Shown here: one piece after another, positions 8,975-18,360 of the stretch
Numbering within the stretch: the first letter of the stretch is position 1
How the letters are laid out: each line of letters begins with the position of its first letter
Origin: Chitinophaga horti
Lineage (GTDB): Bacteria; Bacteroidota; Bacteroidia; Chitinophagales; Chitinophagaceae
Direction of reading: 5' to 3'
Assembly (NCBI RefSeq): GCF_022867795.2
Contig: NZ_CP107006.1
Location: forward strand, 3,286,001 to 3,350,000
Length of the DNA stretch: 64,000 bases
Notes under the pieces: model-generated
Database searches by the model: none
What the model was told of the DNA's origin: nothing
What the model saw: the letters and a program-made list of their open reading frames with translations, nothing else
Position numbers and translations under genes: made by a program

Positions 8975-9073
8975 CAGCGGATACGATTGCGTGTCTATAT
9001 AACAATTACTACTTCAGTTTGGTCAAAAATCCAAAGCCAGGAACCGACACAGGAAGCTTAACACTTTTATGAG

Positions 9074-11638
9074 ATGAAAAAGAGAATTGCAGCGATACTA
9101 TTCGTCCTTCTATCTATCTACACCTTTGGCGCGAACGCCCAGCAACCCGGCGGAATGCCTCCGGGCGGCCAGCGTCCCGGCGGTCCGGGTGGCGCAATGC
9201 CAACAATCGGGCACATTTATGGTAAATTACTGGATGCCAAAACAAAACAGCCGGTGGAATATGCTTCTATTACCTTACTGCGTGGCAAAGACAGCTCGCT
9301 GGTAACAGGCATGCTCACCAAAGGCAATGGCGACTTCAATTTCGAGAACCTGCCGTTCGGGCAGTTTATTCTCCGCGTTAACTTCATGGGGTATAAAACA
9401 ATGTTCAGGAAAGTAGCTGTTACGCCGCAAACGATGGACCAGGACCTGGGTAACCTTCGCCTCGAACCGAACGTGAAAGCACTGGCGGAAGTAGAGGTAA
9501 CCGGCCAGCGCAGCGCGTTTACCATGGGCATCGACAAAAAGGTGTTTAACGTAGACCGTAACCTCGTAAGCCTTGGCGGTACCGCCACGGACGTACTGAA
9601 AAGTGTGCCTTCTGTAAACGTGGACATTGACGGTAATGTGCAGGTCCGTAATGCCTCTCCCACCCTGTTCGTAGATGGCAAACCTTCTACCCTCACACTC
9701 GACCAGATCCCTGCAGATGCGATCGAGAGCGTGGAGCTGATTACCAATCCATCTGCACGTTACGATGCAGAAGGTATGAGCGGCATCCTCAACATCGTAT
9801 TGAAGAAGAACCGTAAAGCGGGCATCAACGGTATGATCAACGGCGGCATCGGCACCAATGATAAATACAATGGTGGCGGTAACCTCAACATCCGCCAGGG
9901 GAAAGTGAATTTCTTCATCAACTACAATATTAACGCGAACCGCAACTGGGGCGAAGGCACGACCAACCGTACCAACTTCCCAACGAACGGCGATACCACG
10001 TATAGCTTACAGGTAAGCGACAGCCGTAGCGGTGGCAACTTCCAGTTCGGCCGTGCAGGTTTCGACTTCTACCTGGATAACCGTAACACGTTGTCTATCT
10101 CCCAGAACATCGTAGCGGGCAACTTCCGTAATAAGGAGAACCTGGTGAGCACTTTCCGGGATAGTGATAAAGCCATTTACGGCATGAACGACCGTTTCAC
10201 CGACGGGTCGTTCGAGTTCCGCAACTATACTTCGCAGATCGGCTTCAAACACATGTTTGCGCAGCCTAATAAAGAGTGGACCGCCGACTTCAACTACAAC
10301 CGCAGCAAAAACGGTCGTGATGGCGGATTTAAAACGCAACAATTAACGCCAGCGGGTACGCCTGTTGGCAATCCGCTGATACAAACGAACACCAGCAGCG
10401 GTAATACCACCTTCATCACCTTCCAGACCGACTTCGTAAACCCGATAGGCGAAAAAGGTAAGTTCGAAGCAGGTGCCAAAGCGACCGTGCGTGATTACAC
10501 CAGCATTTACGACGTGTTTGACCAGGACGGCGTTTCCGGCGAGAATATATTCAACCCGGTGCTGAGCAACGATTATAAATATAACGAGCAGTTGTACGCC
10601 GTATACGCCAACTACGCCGGCGCCATTAAGAACTTCGGTTATCAGGCAGGCTTACGTGTAGAGCAATACATCTACGCAGGCGAAATACCCAGCGAGAACC
10701 AGAAGTTTGAACCGAACAAGTCACAACCGGGCTTCTTCCCAAGCGTGTACCTGTCACAAAAAATGAATAAAGACCAGGAGTTGCAGCTGAACTATTCGCG
10801 CCGTGTAAACCGCCCGAACTTCTTCCAGCTAATCCCCTACCGCGACTACAGCGACCCGCTGAACCAGCGCGAGGGTAACCCGAACCTTAAGCCGGAGTAT
10901 ACCAACAGCATCGAGTTCTCTTATTCGAAAGTGATGGGCGCCAACAACTTCCTGGCTTCCCTGTACTATCGTAATACCAACAACCTGATCTCCAGCATCA
11001 GCGAACCAATTGGTACCGATACGTTGCTGAACCGCTACGTAAACGCCAATAAGAATGCGGCTTACGGAGCAGAGTTAACCGGCAAAGTACAGGTGATCAA
11101 AACCTGGGACCTGACCGCCAACGTCAACCTGTTCCAAACCGAACTGGATGTACAGACAGATAAAGAAAGCTATACCAACCGGGGGTTCGCATGGCTCGCC
11201 AAACTGAACTCCGAAACACGTTTTCCGTTCAACATCACCATGCAGATCAATGCTACTTATCAATCCCCCGTTATCGCCCTGCAAGGCGGTGGTGGTCGTG
11301 GCCCTGGCGGCCCCGGTGGTATGGGCATGGCATCTTCCTCTGCACAGGGTAAGATCAAAGGTTTCAGCGGTGTAGACCTCGCCGTTAAAAAAGACTTCCT
11401 GAAGAATAAAACATTGTCGGTGTCCCTCCAGTTGTCGGATGTGTTCAACACCCGCGAATACAACCTGGACCAAACCACAATGTTCTTCGCGCAGGATTAC
11501 TACCGCAAACGCGAATCCCGCATCTTAAAACTGAACGTGAGCTACCGTTTCGGCAAGTTCGACAGCCAGATATTTAAGCGTAAGAATACGAAAGGTGAGC
11601 GGGAGAATATGAACGGTGGTATGGAGATGGGGTTTTAA
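9074..11638 (+). CDS. TonB-receptor-like outer membrane beta-barrel protein (OMP_b-brl_3 type), copy 1
   Basis: The protein has 854 aa. A signal peptide ends in TFGANAQ. A Gly/Pro-rich stretch (about 24-45, PGGMPPGGQRPGGPGG) is followed by a carboxypeptidase-regulatory-like domain (about 50-120), a plug with LFVDGKPSTLTLDQIPADA and ITNPSARYDAEGMSGILNIV, and a long barrel. After the last strand (NVSYRFGKF) there is a polar tail of about 30 residues, as is usual in this family. The next gene is a paralog with the same domain order, ended off from this one by a terminator. The ligand is unknown. A second Gly-rich insert (GGGGRGPGGPGGMGM) interrupts the barrel at about residue 738. Confidence 0.9.
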   Translation: MKKRIAAILFVLLSIYTFGANAQQPGGMPPGGQRPGGPGGAMPTIGHIYGKLLDAKTKQPVEYASITLLRGKDSSLVTGMLTKGNGDFNFENLPFGQFILRVNFMGYKTMFRKVAVTPQTMDQDLGNLRLEPNVKALAEVEVTGQRSAFTMGIDKKVFNVDRNLVSLGGTATDVLKSVPSVNVDIDGNVQVRNASPTLFVDGKPSTLTLDQIPADAIESVELITNPSARYDAEGMSGILNIVLKKNRKAGINGMINGGIGTNDKYNGGGNLNIRQGKVNFFINYNINANRNWGEGTTNRTNFPTNGDTTYSLQVSDSRSGGNFQFGRAGFDFYLDNRNTLSISQNIVAGNFRNKENLVSTFRDSDKAIYGMNDRFTDGSFEFRNYTSQIGFKHMFAQPNKEWTADFNYNRSKNGRDGGFKTQQLTPAGTPVGNPLIQTNTSSGNTTFITFQTDFVNPIGEKGKFEAGAKATVRDYTSIYDVFDQDGVSGENIFNPVLSNDYKYNEQLYAVYANYAGAIKNFGYQAGLRVEQYIYAGEIPSENQKFEPNKSQPGFFPSVYLSQKMNKDQELQLNYSRRVNRPNFFQLIPYRDYSDPLNQREGNPNLKPEYTNSIEFSYSKVMGANNFLASLYYRNTNNLISSISEPIGTDTLLNRYVNANKNAAYGAELTGKVQVIKTWDLTANVNLFQTELDVQTDKESYTNRGFAWLAKLNSETRFPFNITMQINATYQSPVIALQGGGGRGPGGPGGMGMASSSAQGKIKGFSGVDLAVKKDFLKNKTLSVSLQLSDVFNTREYNLDQTTMFFAQDYYRKRESRILKLNVSYRFGKFDSQIFKRKNTKGERENMNGGMEMGF

Positions 11639-11658
11639 GATTTTAGCTATACGAAGAA

Positions 11659-11685
11659 GGGGCTGCACAGGGTGCGGCCCTTTTT
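11659..11685 (+). terminator. Terminator between the two barrel genes
   Basis: GGGCTGCAC (11660-11668) pairs with GTGCGGCCC (11672-11680) around a 3-nt loop, followed by TTTTT. It overlaps the long upstream extension of the next frame and so argues for the later start at 11822. Confidence 0.9.
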
Positions 11686-11759
11686 CATTGCAGGGGCACC
11701 GCTCCCGACACGCCTACGACCACTTATCATAATTGAAAACTTTCTATGCCCATCCGCAA

Positions 11760-11767
11760 TACTTTTG
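11760..11767 (+). promoter_or_regulatory. Candidate -7 box of the second barrel gene
   Basis: TACTTTTG, 54 nt before the ATG at 11822, matches TAnnTTTG. The same 8-mer stands before the paralogous gene at 8967, which suggests shared regulation. Confidence 0.45.
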
Positions 11768-11821
11768 TTACAGATCACCGCCTTGCATCAACCAAAAAAT
11801 TGCTTATCTCACCTATTGCGC

Positions 11822-14311
11822 ATGCGAAAACTCATACCACTGATCCTTCTTACTGCTTTCTCGGTTAACCGTACTTCGGCGCAGGACAAAGTGTCTGCCA
11901 ACCAAACTGCTACAGCCCCCACCGCTGTTACCGGTAAGATCGTGGATGGCACTACCGGTAAACCAGTAGAATATGCATCAGTCGTGTTACTTCGCTTCGC
12001 AGACTCATCGCTGTTGACCGGTGTATACACCACGCCCGACGGGCTGTTTACCCTGCCCCGCATTCCGGCTGGCGACTATGTACTGCGCGTTACCTTCATG
12101 GGGTACGATAAATTTGAGCAAAAGTTGCAATCGGATGCAGACCGTAGTTTGGGAGAATTGAAGCTTACCGCTGCAGGCACTTCCCTTGCTGGAGTAGAGA
12201 TCAAATCGGAGAAACCGGAATTCAGTATGCAGATAGACCGCCAGGTTTTCGACATGAGTAATATGCTCGCAGCCGCCGGTGGTACCGCATCTGACGTGAT
12301 GAAATACCTGCCGGGCGTGGAATCGGATATTGACGAGAACGTAACCATGCGCGGAAAATCCATTACGGTGTATGTGGACGGCAAGCCCTCTCCTTTCGGA
12401 GATACGAAAACGGCGCTGCAAATGATTCCCTCCGAAACGATCGATAAAATTGAACTGATCCACAACCCTTCCGCCAAGTTTGACGCGGCCGGCGGTGGCG
12501 GCATCATCAATATCGTATTGAAGAAGGATAAAGCGATGGGCTATAACTACATGATCAATGTATCCGCCGCTAATCCCCGTGAAGCCAATGGTAGCGTGAA
12601 TGCGAGCCTGCGCCTGCGTAAGATCAACTTCTTCGGCAACTTCCAGCAACGTTATAATCAGCAACGCGGCAGCGGCTACAGCTACCGCAAGAACATGAAG
12701 GATACGGTGAATTACTTTATCCAGGAGAGCACGAACCGCAACATCAATAAAGGCAGCGGCGGCCGTTTCGGGTTTGATTACTACCTCGACAACCACACCA
12801 CGCTTACCTTTGCAGGCGGCTGGAACCATTGGGATAACAACAACCGCGACAGCAGCTACATGAATTACCAGGACGAGTACATGCAGCAGCAACGTTACGG
12901 GTTTCGTAACAATACCAGCGGCGGCGATGGACTTTCCTACAACACCAACTTCAACTTTAAAAGAACATTCGATAAGCCTAACCAGGAACTGACCGCCTAC
13001 GTGAACTACAGCGATAGCAAAGGCAACAGCGGCAGCCAGTACCGCACGAACTACGAGCGGCCGGACGGTACCGTGTACGGCAAACCTTCTAACCAGGTAA
13101 ACGACGGAGAAAACCACAACCGTTTCCTGGATGCGCAGGCCGACTACACCACGCCTTACGGTAAAAAAGGAAAATTTGAGGCGGGTGGTAAATACACCAC
13201 GCGCAACTACGAAAACCTTTACGTAGCCAACCTGTTCGACTATAACACCGGCAACTTCGTGATCAGTCCCCTGTTATCGAACAACTACAGCTACCGCGAA
13301 AAGATCGGTTCCGGTTATGTAAACGCTGCGAGCGCCATCGGCAACCTCGGCTACCAGGTAGGCCTGCGGGTAGAAAACTCACAGCTGACGGGCTATTCCT
13401 TCAGCAAAGACACAAGCGTAAACAATAGCTTCCTGAACGTATTTCCCAGCTTATTTCTGAAATATAATCTGCCAAACGATCATAACCTGATCTTCAATTA
13501 CAGCACCCGCATCGATCGCCCGGACTTTAACCAGTTGCTGCCTTACATCAACAACTCCGACACGATGAACATCCGGGTTGGTAATCCGGGCCTGAAGCCT
13601 GCTTTCACCCACAAGTTTGAACTGAACTACGGCATCTATTTCCCGAAAACACGTAACTATTTCAGCACCGGCTTTTATTACTCGACCACCAATAAACTGA
13701 TCGACCGCCTCAGCCTGCTGGACCCGAAAACGGGGATAACCACTACTTCTCCGCAGAACCTGGCGACCAATAACAGCTTTGGTTCCAACACGACTTATAA
13801 GATGCGCATCTTCAAATGGTGGACACATACGACTACCTTTAACCTGGAGTATTCACACATCTTTGGCCAGAGCGGCGATCGTAAGATCGAGAACGAGAAC
13901 CTGGGGTACAGCATTAACCTGAACAGCAACTTCCGTTTGCCCTTTAAGTTCAGCGGACAGATCGTGGGCAGCTACCGTTCGCCACGGGTAATGCCGCAGG
14001 GTACTTACAAAGCCATGAACGGGGTAGACATATCCATCCGTAAAGAATTTTTCAAGAACAACGCCCTGTCTGTATCCGCCAGCCTGGCCGATGTGTTTAA
14101 CACCCGCCAGTTCGCCTCCCACTACGAAACGCCTGACTTCATACAGGACTACGACCGTACGCGCACTTCACGCATCGTGAAATTAAACGTGCGTTACCGC
14201 TTCGCGAAGATCGATCCAAACCTTTTCAGGAAAAAGAAAGTACAAAAAGAAGAAGAGGAAGAGGAAGCGCCGGCCGCGCCTAAAACTAACGGCCGGGAAT
14301 TGGGCTTATAG
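11822..14311 (+). CDS. TonB-receptor-like outer membrane beta-barrel protein (OMP_b-brl_3 type), copy 2
   Basis: The protein has about 829 aa from the ATG at 11822, which gives a signal peptide (MRKLIPLILLTAFSVNRTSA). The longer frame begins inside a terminator. Domain order copies the upstream gene: regulatory-like domain (KIVDGTTGKPVEYASVVLL), plug (VYVDGKPSPFGDTKTALQMI), barrel, and a charged tail with a run of Glu (KEEEEEEAPAAP). Matching segments such as FEAGGKYTTRNYENLYV against FEAGAKATVRDYTSIYDV show the two genes arose by duplication, though divergence is considerable. Its function should parallel copy 1; no substrate can be read from the sequence. Confidence 0.9.
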   Translation: MRKLIPLILLTAFSVNRTSAQDKVSANQTATAPTAVTGKIVDGTTGKPVEYASVVLLRFADSSLLTGVYTTPDGLFTLPRIPAGDYVLRVTFMGYDKFEQKLQSDADRSLGELKLTAAGTSLAGVEIKSEKPEFSMQIDRQVFDMSNMLAAAGGTASDVMKYLPGVESDIDENVTMRGKSITVYVDGKPSPFGDTKTALQMIPSETIDKIELIHNPSAKFDAAGGGGIINIVLKKDKAMGYNYMINVSAANPREANGSVNASLRLRKINFFGNFQQRYNQQRGSGYSYRKNMKDTVNYFIQESTNRNINKGSGGRFGFDYYLDNHTTLTFAGGWNHWDNNNRDSSYMNYQDEYMQQQRYGFRNNTSGGDGLSYNTNFNFKRTFDKPNQELTAYVNYSDSKGNSGSQYRTNYERPDGTVYGKPSNQVNDGENHNRFLDAQADYTTPYGKKGKFEAGGKYTTRNYENLYVANLFDYNTGNFVISPLLSNNYSYREKIGSGYVNAASAIGNLGYQVGLRVENSQLTGYSFSKDTSVNNSFLNVFPSLFLKYNLPNDHNLIFNYSTRIDRPDFNQLLPYINNSDTMNIRVGNPGLKPAFTHKFELNYGIYFPKTRNYFSTGFYYSTTNKLIDRLSLLDPKTGITTTSPQNLATNNSFGSNTTYKMRIFKWWTHTTTFNLEYSHIFGQSGDRKIENENLGYSINLNSNFRLPFKFSGQIVGSYRSPRVMPQGTYKAMNGVDISIRKEFFKNNALSVSASLADVFNTRQFASHYETPDFIQDYDRTRTSRIVKLNVRYRFAKIDPNLFRKKKVQKEEEEEEAPAAPKTNGRELGL

Positions 14312-14312
14312 A

Positions 14313-14969
14313 CTAACTGTTTTTGCCGGTAAGCATCGGCACGAAAGAAAAGTTATCGAACACTTCTTCCGCAAAATCATTCTCCGCTACACGCGTAATG
14401 CGTAACATGCGCTGCACGTTACCGCCACCAACCGGTATGACCATCTTGCCACCTATTTTCAGCTGTGAGAGCAGTTTTTGCGGGATATGCGGCGCGGCGG
14501 CAGTCACCAGTATCTTATCAAAAGGAGCATAAGTAGGCAACCCCTCGTAGCCATCGCCATAAAAGAAGCGCAACGTAGGATACTTGCTTTTGAACGCAAA
14601 CTTCTTCACTTCATCAAACAACTTCTTTTGCCGCTCGATAGTGTACACGTTCGCCTTTAACTCACCCAGTACACAAGACTGGTAAGCACTGCCGGTGCCT
14701 ATTTCAAGCACCTTTTCAAAAGATTTCACTTCTAACAACTGCGTCTGGTAAGCCACGGTGTAGGGTTGGGAAATCGTTTGTCCCTCTCCTATCGGAAAAG
14801 CCCTGTCTTCATAAGCGATGCTCTCAAATGCCGTATCTAAGAAATAATGCCGGGGGATGTTGTTGATGGCTGCCAGTACATTTTCGTCCGTAATTCCTTT
14901 TTGTTTGATGCTGTCTACGAGTTGTCTGCGTAATCCTTTTTGTTTATAGTCGTCGATGTACCGCTTCAT
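14313..14969 (-). CDS. pcm: Protein-L-isoaspartate O-methyltransferase
   Basis: This 218-aa enzyme repairs aged proteins by methylating isoaspartyl residues with S-adenosylmethionine. Family signatures are GEGQTISQPY (61-70) and the SAM loop VLEIGTGSAYQS (87-98). The start MKRYIDDYKQKG is chosen because a promoter -7 box lies 8 bases ahead and a longer frame would have to begin upstream of it. The gene ends 1 bp from the stop of the convergent barrel gene, with no obvious terminator between them. It is a stand-alone housekeeping gene. Confidence 0.93.
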   Translation of the reverse strand: MKRYIDDYKQKGLRRQLVDSIKQKGITDENVLAAINNIPRHYFLDTAFESIAYEDRAFPIGEGQTISQPYTVAYQTQLLEVKSFEKVLEIGTGSAYQSCVLGELKANVYTIERQKKLFDEVKKFAFKSKYPTLRFFYGDGYEGLPTYAPFDKILVTAAAPHIPQKLLSQLKIGGKMVIPVGGGNVQRMLRITRVAENDFAEEVFDNFSFVPMLTGKNS

Positions 14970-14976
14970 ATCGTCG

Positions 14977-15006
14977 CAAAAATAACCATTGTCCCGGTAA
15001 TTCAAA
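14977..15006 (-). promoter_or_regulatory. Promoter of pcm, giving a nearly leaderless transcript
   Basis: On the minus strand TTTG (15006-15003), 18 nt, then TATTTTTG (14984-14977). Only 7 bases separate the box from the ATG at 14969, so transcription should begin at or just before the start codon. Confidence 0.65.
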
Positions 15007-15032
15007 CAAGACCCTGCGGTTACATTTTCCAC

Positions 15033-15074
15033 AAAAAGTTATCCCCTGTACGGATGGCGGTACGTACAGGGGAT
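15033..15074 (-). terminator. Terminator of the YceI gene
   Basis: The 11-bp perfect stem ATCCCCTGTAC (15041-15051) pairs with GTACAGGGGAT (15064-15074). On the minus strand it is followed by AACTTTTTG. Confidence 0.8.
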
Positions 15075-15098
15075 GATAACTCAGGAGTCGCGCGGCGT

Positions 15099-15713
15099 TT
15101 AGGAGCGGCCGGCGTTAATCTTTACGCGGATGTCCACCGCTTTTTCCACATACAACTCATCGCCCGGGTTGGTAGCGCTGTTCATACCCCAATCGGTGCG
15201 ATCGAGGGTAAAAGATGCGTCAACCAGGATGCGGCGGTCGTTCAATTCGATCTTAGCCGGGAAGCTGATCACCATGGAGTTGCCCATCATGGTGAGCTCG
15301 CCATGTACCAGTGCATTGGCACCATCTACACCTACGAACTTGTTGCCCGCATATGGCGTTACCTCCAGGATCTCAAACTTAGCGGAGGGATGTAAGGCGA
15401 TATTAAAGAAGTCGGGGCCGAGGAGCTTGTCCAGCATCATGCGGCGCATTTCTTCGGATGCAGCATCTACAGAGGCCATAGAGGCAATGTCGATGTTGAA
15501 AGTACCACCTGTCACACGGCCGTCTTCGATGCGGATCTTGCCATCCTTCAGGTCGAAAAAGCCTTTGTGGGCGATATCATCTTCGAAGCCCGTCCATTCG
15601 ATGCGGCTGCTGTCGGCCCAGGTGGTGGGTTTGGTAGCGGTGTGTTCGGCGCTTTTCTTACAACTGACCGCTGCGAAGGCCAGGAAAAGCATCATTTTTA
15701 CTAAAGATTTCAT
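15099..15713 (-). CDS. YceI-family lipoprotein
   Basis: The 204-aa protein has a lipoprotein signal with its cysteine at 18 (LAFAAVSCKK). The rest is a YceI-like lipocalin fold: SRIEWTGFEDDIAHKGFFDL, then GGTFNIDIASM, LGPDFFNIALHPSAKFEIL and a final DWGMN...VDIRVKINA. YceI proteins bind isoprenoid or other lipid molecules in the periplasm; here a membrane anchor is added. A candidate -7 box lies at 15801-15794. It is a single-gene unit ended by a strong hairpin. Confidence 0.9.
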   Translation of the reverse strand: MKSLVKMMLFLAFAAVSCKKSAEHTATKPTTWADSSRIEWTGFEDDIAHKGFFDLKDGKIRIEDGRVTGGTFNIDIASMASVDAASEEMRRMMLDKLLGPDFFNIALHPSAKFEILEVTPYAGNKFVGVDGANALVHGELTMMGNSMVISFPAKIELNDRRILVDASFTLDRTDWGMNSATNPGDELYVEKAVDIRVKINAGRS

Positions 15714-15793
15714 TTTGGGGGTTTGTTTTATTAAAAATATTAATTAGTATTGCGAAGGCGTATTCGAATCATCTTCACTTCCTGATTGCGCCG

Positions 15794-15801
15794 CAAAGGT
15801 A
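15794..15801 (-). promoter_or_regulatory. Candidate -7 box of the YceI gene
   Basis: TACCTTTG on the minus strand, 80 nt before the ATG at 15713. It matches TAnnTTTG; no clean TTTG partner is seen. Confidence 0.4.
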
Positions 15802-15971
15802 CACCACCTTTCACCTTTCGCTAAGCGTATAACTACCGGTTTTTGAGAAATACGTACTAGTACGTAGTGTCCTTCGTCTATCCTTTTGCCTAATGCTTTT
15901 TTTATCTTTACTTTACACTGCTAAAATTTTTTAGCATATTGTTTGTATACAAAAGCCGAATTTAAAAATAT

Positions 15972-17696
15972 ATGGACGCGAACATTTTAAGCACAGTAGA
16001 CAAATGGCTTACCGGCCAATATGATGCGGAAACCGTTGCTGCGGTTAAGTTATTGCAGCAGCAAAACCCCGAAGAACTAACAGATGCCTTTTACCGCAAC
16101 CTGGAGTTCGGCACCGGCGGCCTGCGCGGCGTGATGGGCGTTGGCACCAACAGGATGAACCGTTATACCGTAGGTATGGCCACCCAGGGCTTCGCCAACT
16201 ACCTGAACCAGTCGTTCCCCCAGGGCGTTAAAATGGCGATAGCGCACGATAGCCGCAACAACAGCCGCTATTTTGCAGAAGTAGCCGCTAACGTACTGGC
16301 AGCCAACGGCATTCACGTATACCTCTTCGAAAGCCTGCGCCCTACCCCGGAACTGTCTTTCGCCATCCGCCACCTGCAATGCCAGGGCGGGATCGTACTT
16401 ACAGCGTCTCACAATCCTAAAGAATACAACGGTTATAAAGCTTATTGGAACGACGGCGCCCAGCTGGTGCCGCCGCACGATAAAAACGTCATCCGCGAGG
16501 TGGAAAAGATCGCCGGCGTGGATGAAGTAAAATGGACCGGTGGCGAGCAAAACATCACCATTATCGGTAAAGATGTGGACAATGCCTACCTCGACATGCT
16601 GAAAAGCCTGTCCATCAACCCGGACATTATCGCCAAACAGCACGACCTCAAAATCGTGTACACCCCGATTCACGGCACAGGCATTACCCTGGCACCGGAA
16701 ATCCTGCAGCGTTACGGTTTTACTAATGTACACGTGGTGGAAGAGCAGTCTAAACCTGACGGCAACTTCCCTACCGTCGTATATCCTAACCCTGAAGAAT
16801 CCGAAGCGATGAGCATCGGCCTCAAAAAGGCAAAAGAAATTGATGCGGACATCCTGCTCGGTACCGACCCGGATTCTGACCGTGTAGGCATCGCCGTAAA
16901 AAATCATCATGGCGAATGGGTATTAATGAATGGTAACCAGACAGCCGTACTGCTGTTCAACTACATCGTGGAAGGCCGCAAGCAGCGCGGACTGGCACAG
17001 TCTAACGACTACGTTTGTAAAACCGTTGTTACGTCTGACCTGATCGACGTATTCGCAGCTGCCAATAACGTGAACTGCTACAACGTACTCACCGGCTTCA
17101 AATGGATCGCAGCACTGATCCAGGAGAAAGAAGGTAAAGAGAACTTTATCTGTGGTGGTGAAGAGTCTTACGGCTACATGATCGGCGACAATGTGCGCGA
17201 CAAAGACGCTATTGCTTCCGTAGCCATGCTGTGTGAAATGGCGGCGTACGCGAAGGAGAAAGGCCGCTCTTTGTTCGAGCAGCTGATCGACATCTACGTG
17301 AAATACGGCTTCTACAAAGAATCACTCATCTCCCTCACTAAGAAAGGAATGAGAGGTGCAGAAGAAATTGCTGAAATGATGCAGGGTTATCGTGATAACC
17401 CGCCTGCAACTATTAATGGTTCTAAAGTTGTAGCGATCTATGATTATCAGACCCAGCAAAAACGCGACCTGGTAAGCGGTGCTACTGAAGGCATCGAACT
17501 GCCTAAATCTAACGTGCTGCAATTCCTGCTGGAAGATGGTACCAAGATCTCTGCCCGCCCATCCGGTACAGAGCCTAAGATCAAGTTTTACTTCAGCGTA
17601 AATACTAAACTGGCATCAGCGGCCGATTTCGATAAAGTGAACGTGGAACTGGACCAGCGCGTAGCAGCTATCATCAGCGACATGAAACTGAAATAA
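15972..17696 (+). CDS. Phospho-sugar mutase (phosphoglucomutase/phosphomannomutase)
   Basis: The 574-aa enzyme moves phosphate between C1 and C6 of hexose phosphates. It shows the four active-site pieces of the alpha-D-phosphohexomutase family: phosphoserine loop TASHNPKEYNGYK (Ser about 145), metal loop DPDSDRVG (about 298), sugar loop GGEESYGYM (about 394) and phosphate loop SGTEPKIKFY (about 530). Length fits the long bacterial PGM2-like group. The gene feeds glycogen, cell-wall and nucleotide-sugar metabolism. The substrate (glucose or mannose) is not decided by these motifs. It has its own terminator. Confidence 0.94.
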   Translation: MDANILSTVDKWLTGQYDAETVAAVKLLQQQNPEELTDAFYRNLEFGTGGLRGVMGVGTNRMNRYTVGMATQGFANYLNQSFPQGVKMAIAHDSRNNSRYFAEVAANVLAANGIHVYLFESLRPTPELSFAIRHLQCQGGIVLTASHNPKEYNGYKAYWNDGAQLVPPHDKNVIREVEKIAGVDEVKWTGGEQNITIIGKDVDNAYLDMLKSLSINPDIIAKQHDLKIVYTPIHGTGITLAPEILQRYGFTNVHVVEEQSKPDGNFPTVVYPNPEESEAMSIGLKKAKEIDADILLGTDPDSDRVGIAVKNHHGEWVLMNGNQTAVLLFNYIVEGRKQRGLAQSNDYVCKTVVTSDLIDVFAAANNVNCYNVLTGFKWIAALIQEKEGKENFICGGEESYGYMIGDNVRDKDAIASVAMLCEMAAYAKEKGRSLFEQLIDIYVKYGFYKESLISLTKKGMRGAEEIAEMMQGYRDNPPATINGSKVVAIYDYQTQQKRDLVSGATEGIELPKSNVLQFLLEDGTKISARPSGTEPKIKFYFSVNTKLASAADFDKVNVELDQRVAAIISDMKLK

Positions 17697-17710
17697 TCGC
17701 TTAACATCAT

Positions 17711-17755
17711 AAAAAAGCGGCTGCAACGATCGTTTGCAGCCGCTTTTCTTTTTAT
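17711..17755. terminator. Bidirectional terminator between the mutase and PRTase genes
   Basis: AAAAGCGGCTGCAA (17713-17726) pairs without mismatch with TTGCAGCCGCTTTT (17734-17747) around 7 nt. A/T runs lie on both sides, serving both convergent genes. Confidence 0.92.
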
Positions 17756-17764
17756 GTCAATGCC

Positions 17765-18262
17765 CTACACCAGGTAAGCCGACAGGATGTCGTCGCCATT
17801 CACATCTACCATCACCATATCCTGGAAAGTAGTAGAAAGTGAGTAACCAACGAAGTCGACAGACAACGGGAAGGATTTATGTTTACGGTCGACCAGTACC
17901 GCCGTTTGAATTTTTTTAGGCAGATATTGGAGGAAAGGCTTGAGCGCATACAACATCGTACGACCCGAGTTCGCCACATCGTCAATAATGATAATTGTTT
18001 TGCCCGTAAAGTCCATGGAATCGGACAACTCCACCTCATCAGGCTGTTGTTTATCGAGACGGATCTCCATTACTTTGATATCGAAAGCCGCGATGCGGCG
18101 GAGGTGATCGGCGATTTTATGGGTGAGGATAATGCCCCTGTCCCAGATGCCGGCGAGGATTACCTGCTCTTCTTCACTATTATGTTCATAGATCTCATAA
18201 GCAATGCGTTCGATCTTTTTTTCGATGATATCCTGCGTTAAAATGGTGTTCTTTTTTTCCAT
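17765..18262 (-). CDS. Type I phosphoribosyltransferase (PyrR-like)
   Basis: The 165-aa protein has the PRPP-binding motif IIIIDDVANSGRTM (91-104) and the loop AGIWDRGIIL (37-46) in a Rossmann-like PRTase fold. The size and N-terminus (ILTQDIIEKKIERIAYEIYE) recall PyrR/uracil-PRTase-like proteins. The C-terminal region differs from classical PyrR, so a regulatory role in pyrimidine genes cannot be claimed. Members of this type in Bacteroidota stand alone, as here. It is transcribed divergently from the Fe-S protein gene. Confidence 0.8.
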   Translation of the reverse strand: MEKKNTILTQDIIEKKIERIAYEIYEHNSEEEQVILAGIWDRGIILTHKIADHLRRIAAFDIKVMEIRLDKQQPDEVELSDSMDFTGKTIIIIDDVANSGRTMLYALKPFLQYLPKKIQTAVLVDRKHKSFPLSVDFVGYSLSTTFQDMVMVDVNGDDILSAYLV

Positions 18263-18360
18263 GTCTGAATTTTGCGCGCTGTAAAAATACGTAAATTGTT
18301 GTGCCCCTCCACGTTGTTGAATGGATTTAAAATGTAAATTGGGGCAGTCAAATCTAGGAT

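Noticed and set aside
11672..11821. 50-residue upstream extension of the second barrel protein
   Set aside because: It begins inside the intrinsic terminator of the preceding gene, and a clear signal peptide starts at 11822.
12005..13117. 370-codon open frame opposite the second barrel gene
   Set aside because: The Val/His/Ile-rich product is the usual mirror image of a GC-biased coding strand; the sense gene has signal peptide, plug and barrel.
16077..16910. 277-codon frame opposite the phosphohexomutase gene
   Set aside because: The sense strand has all four catalytic motifs of the enzyme; the antisense product has no recognisable motif.
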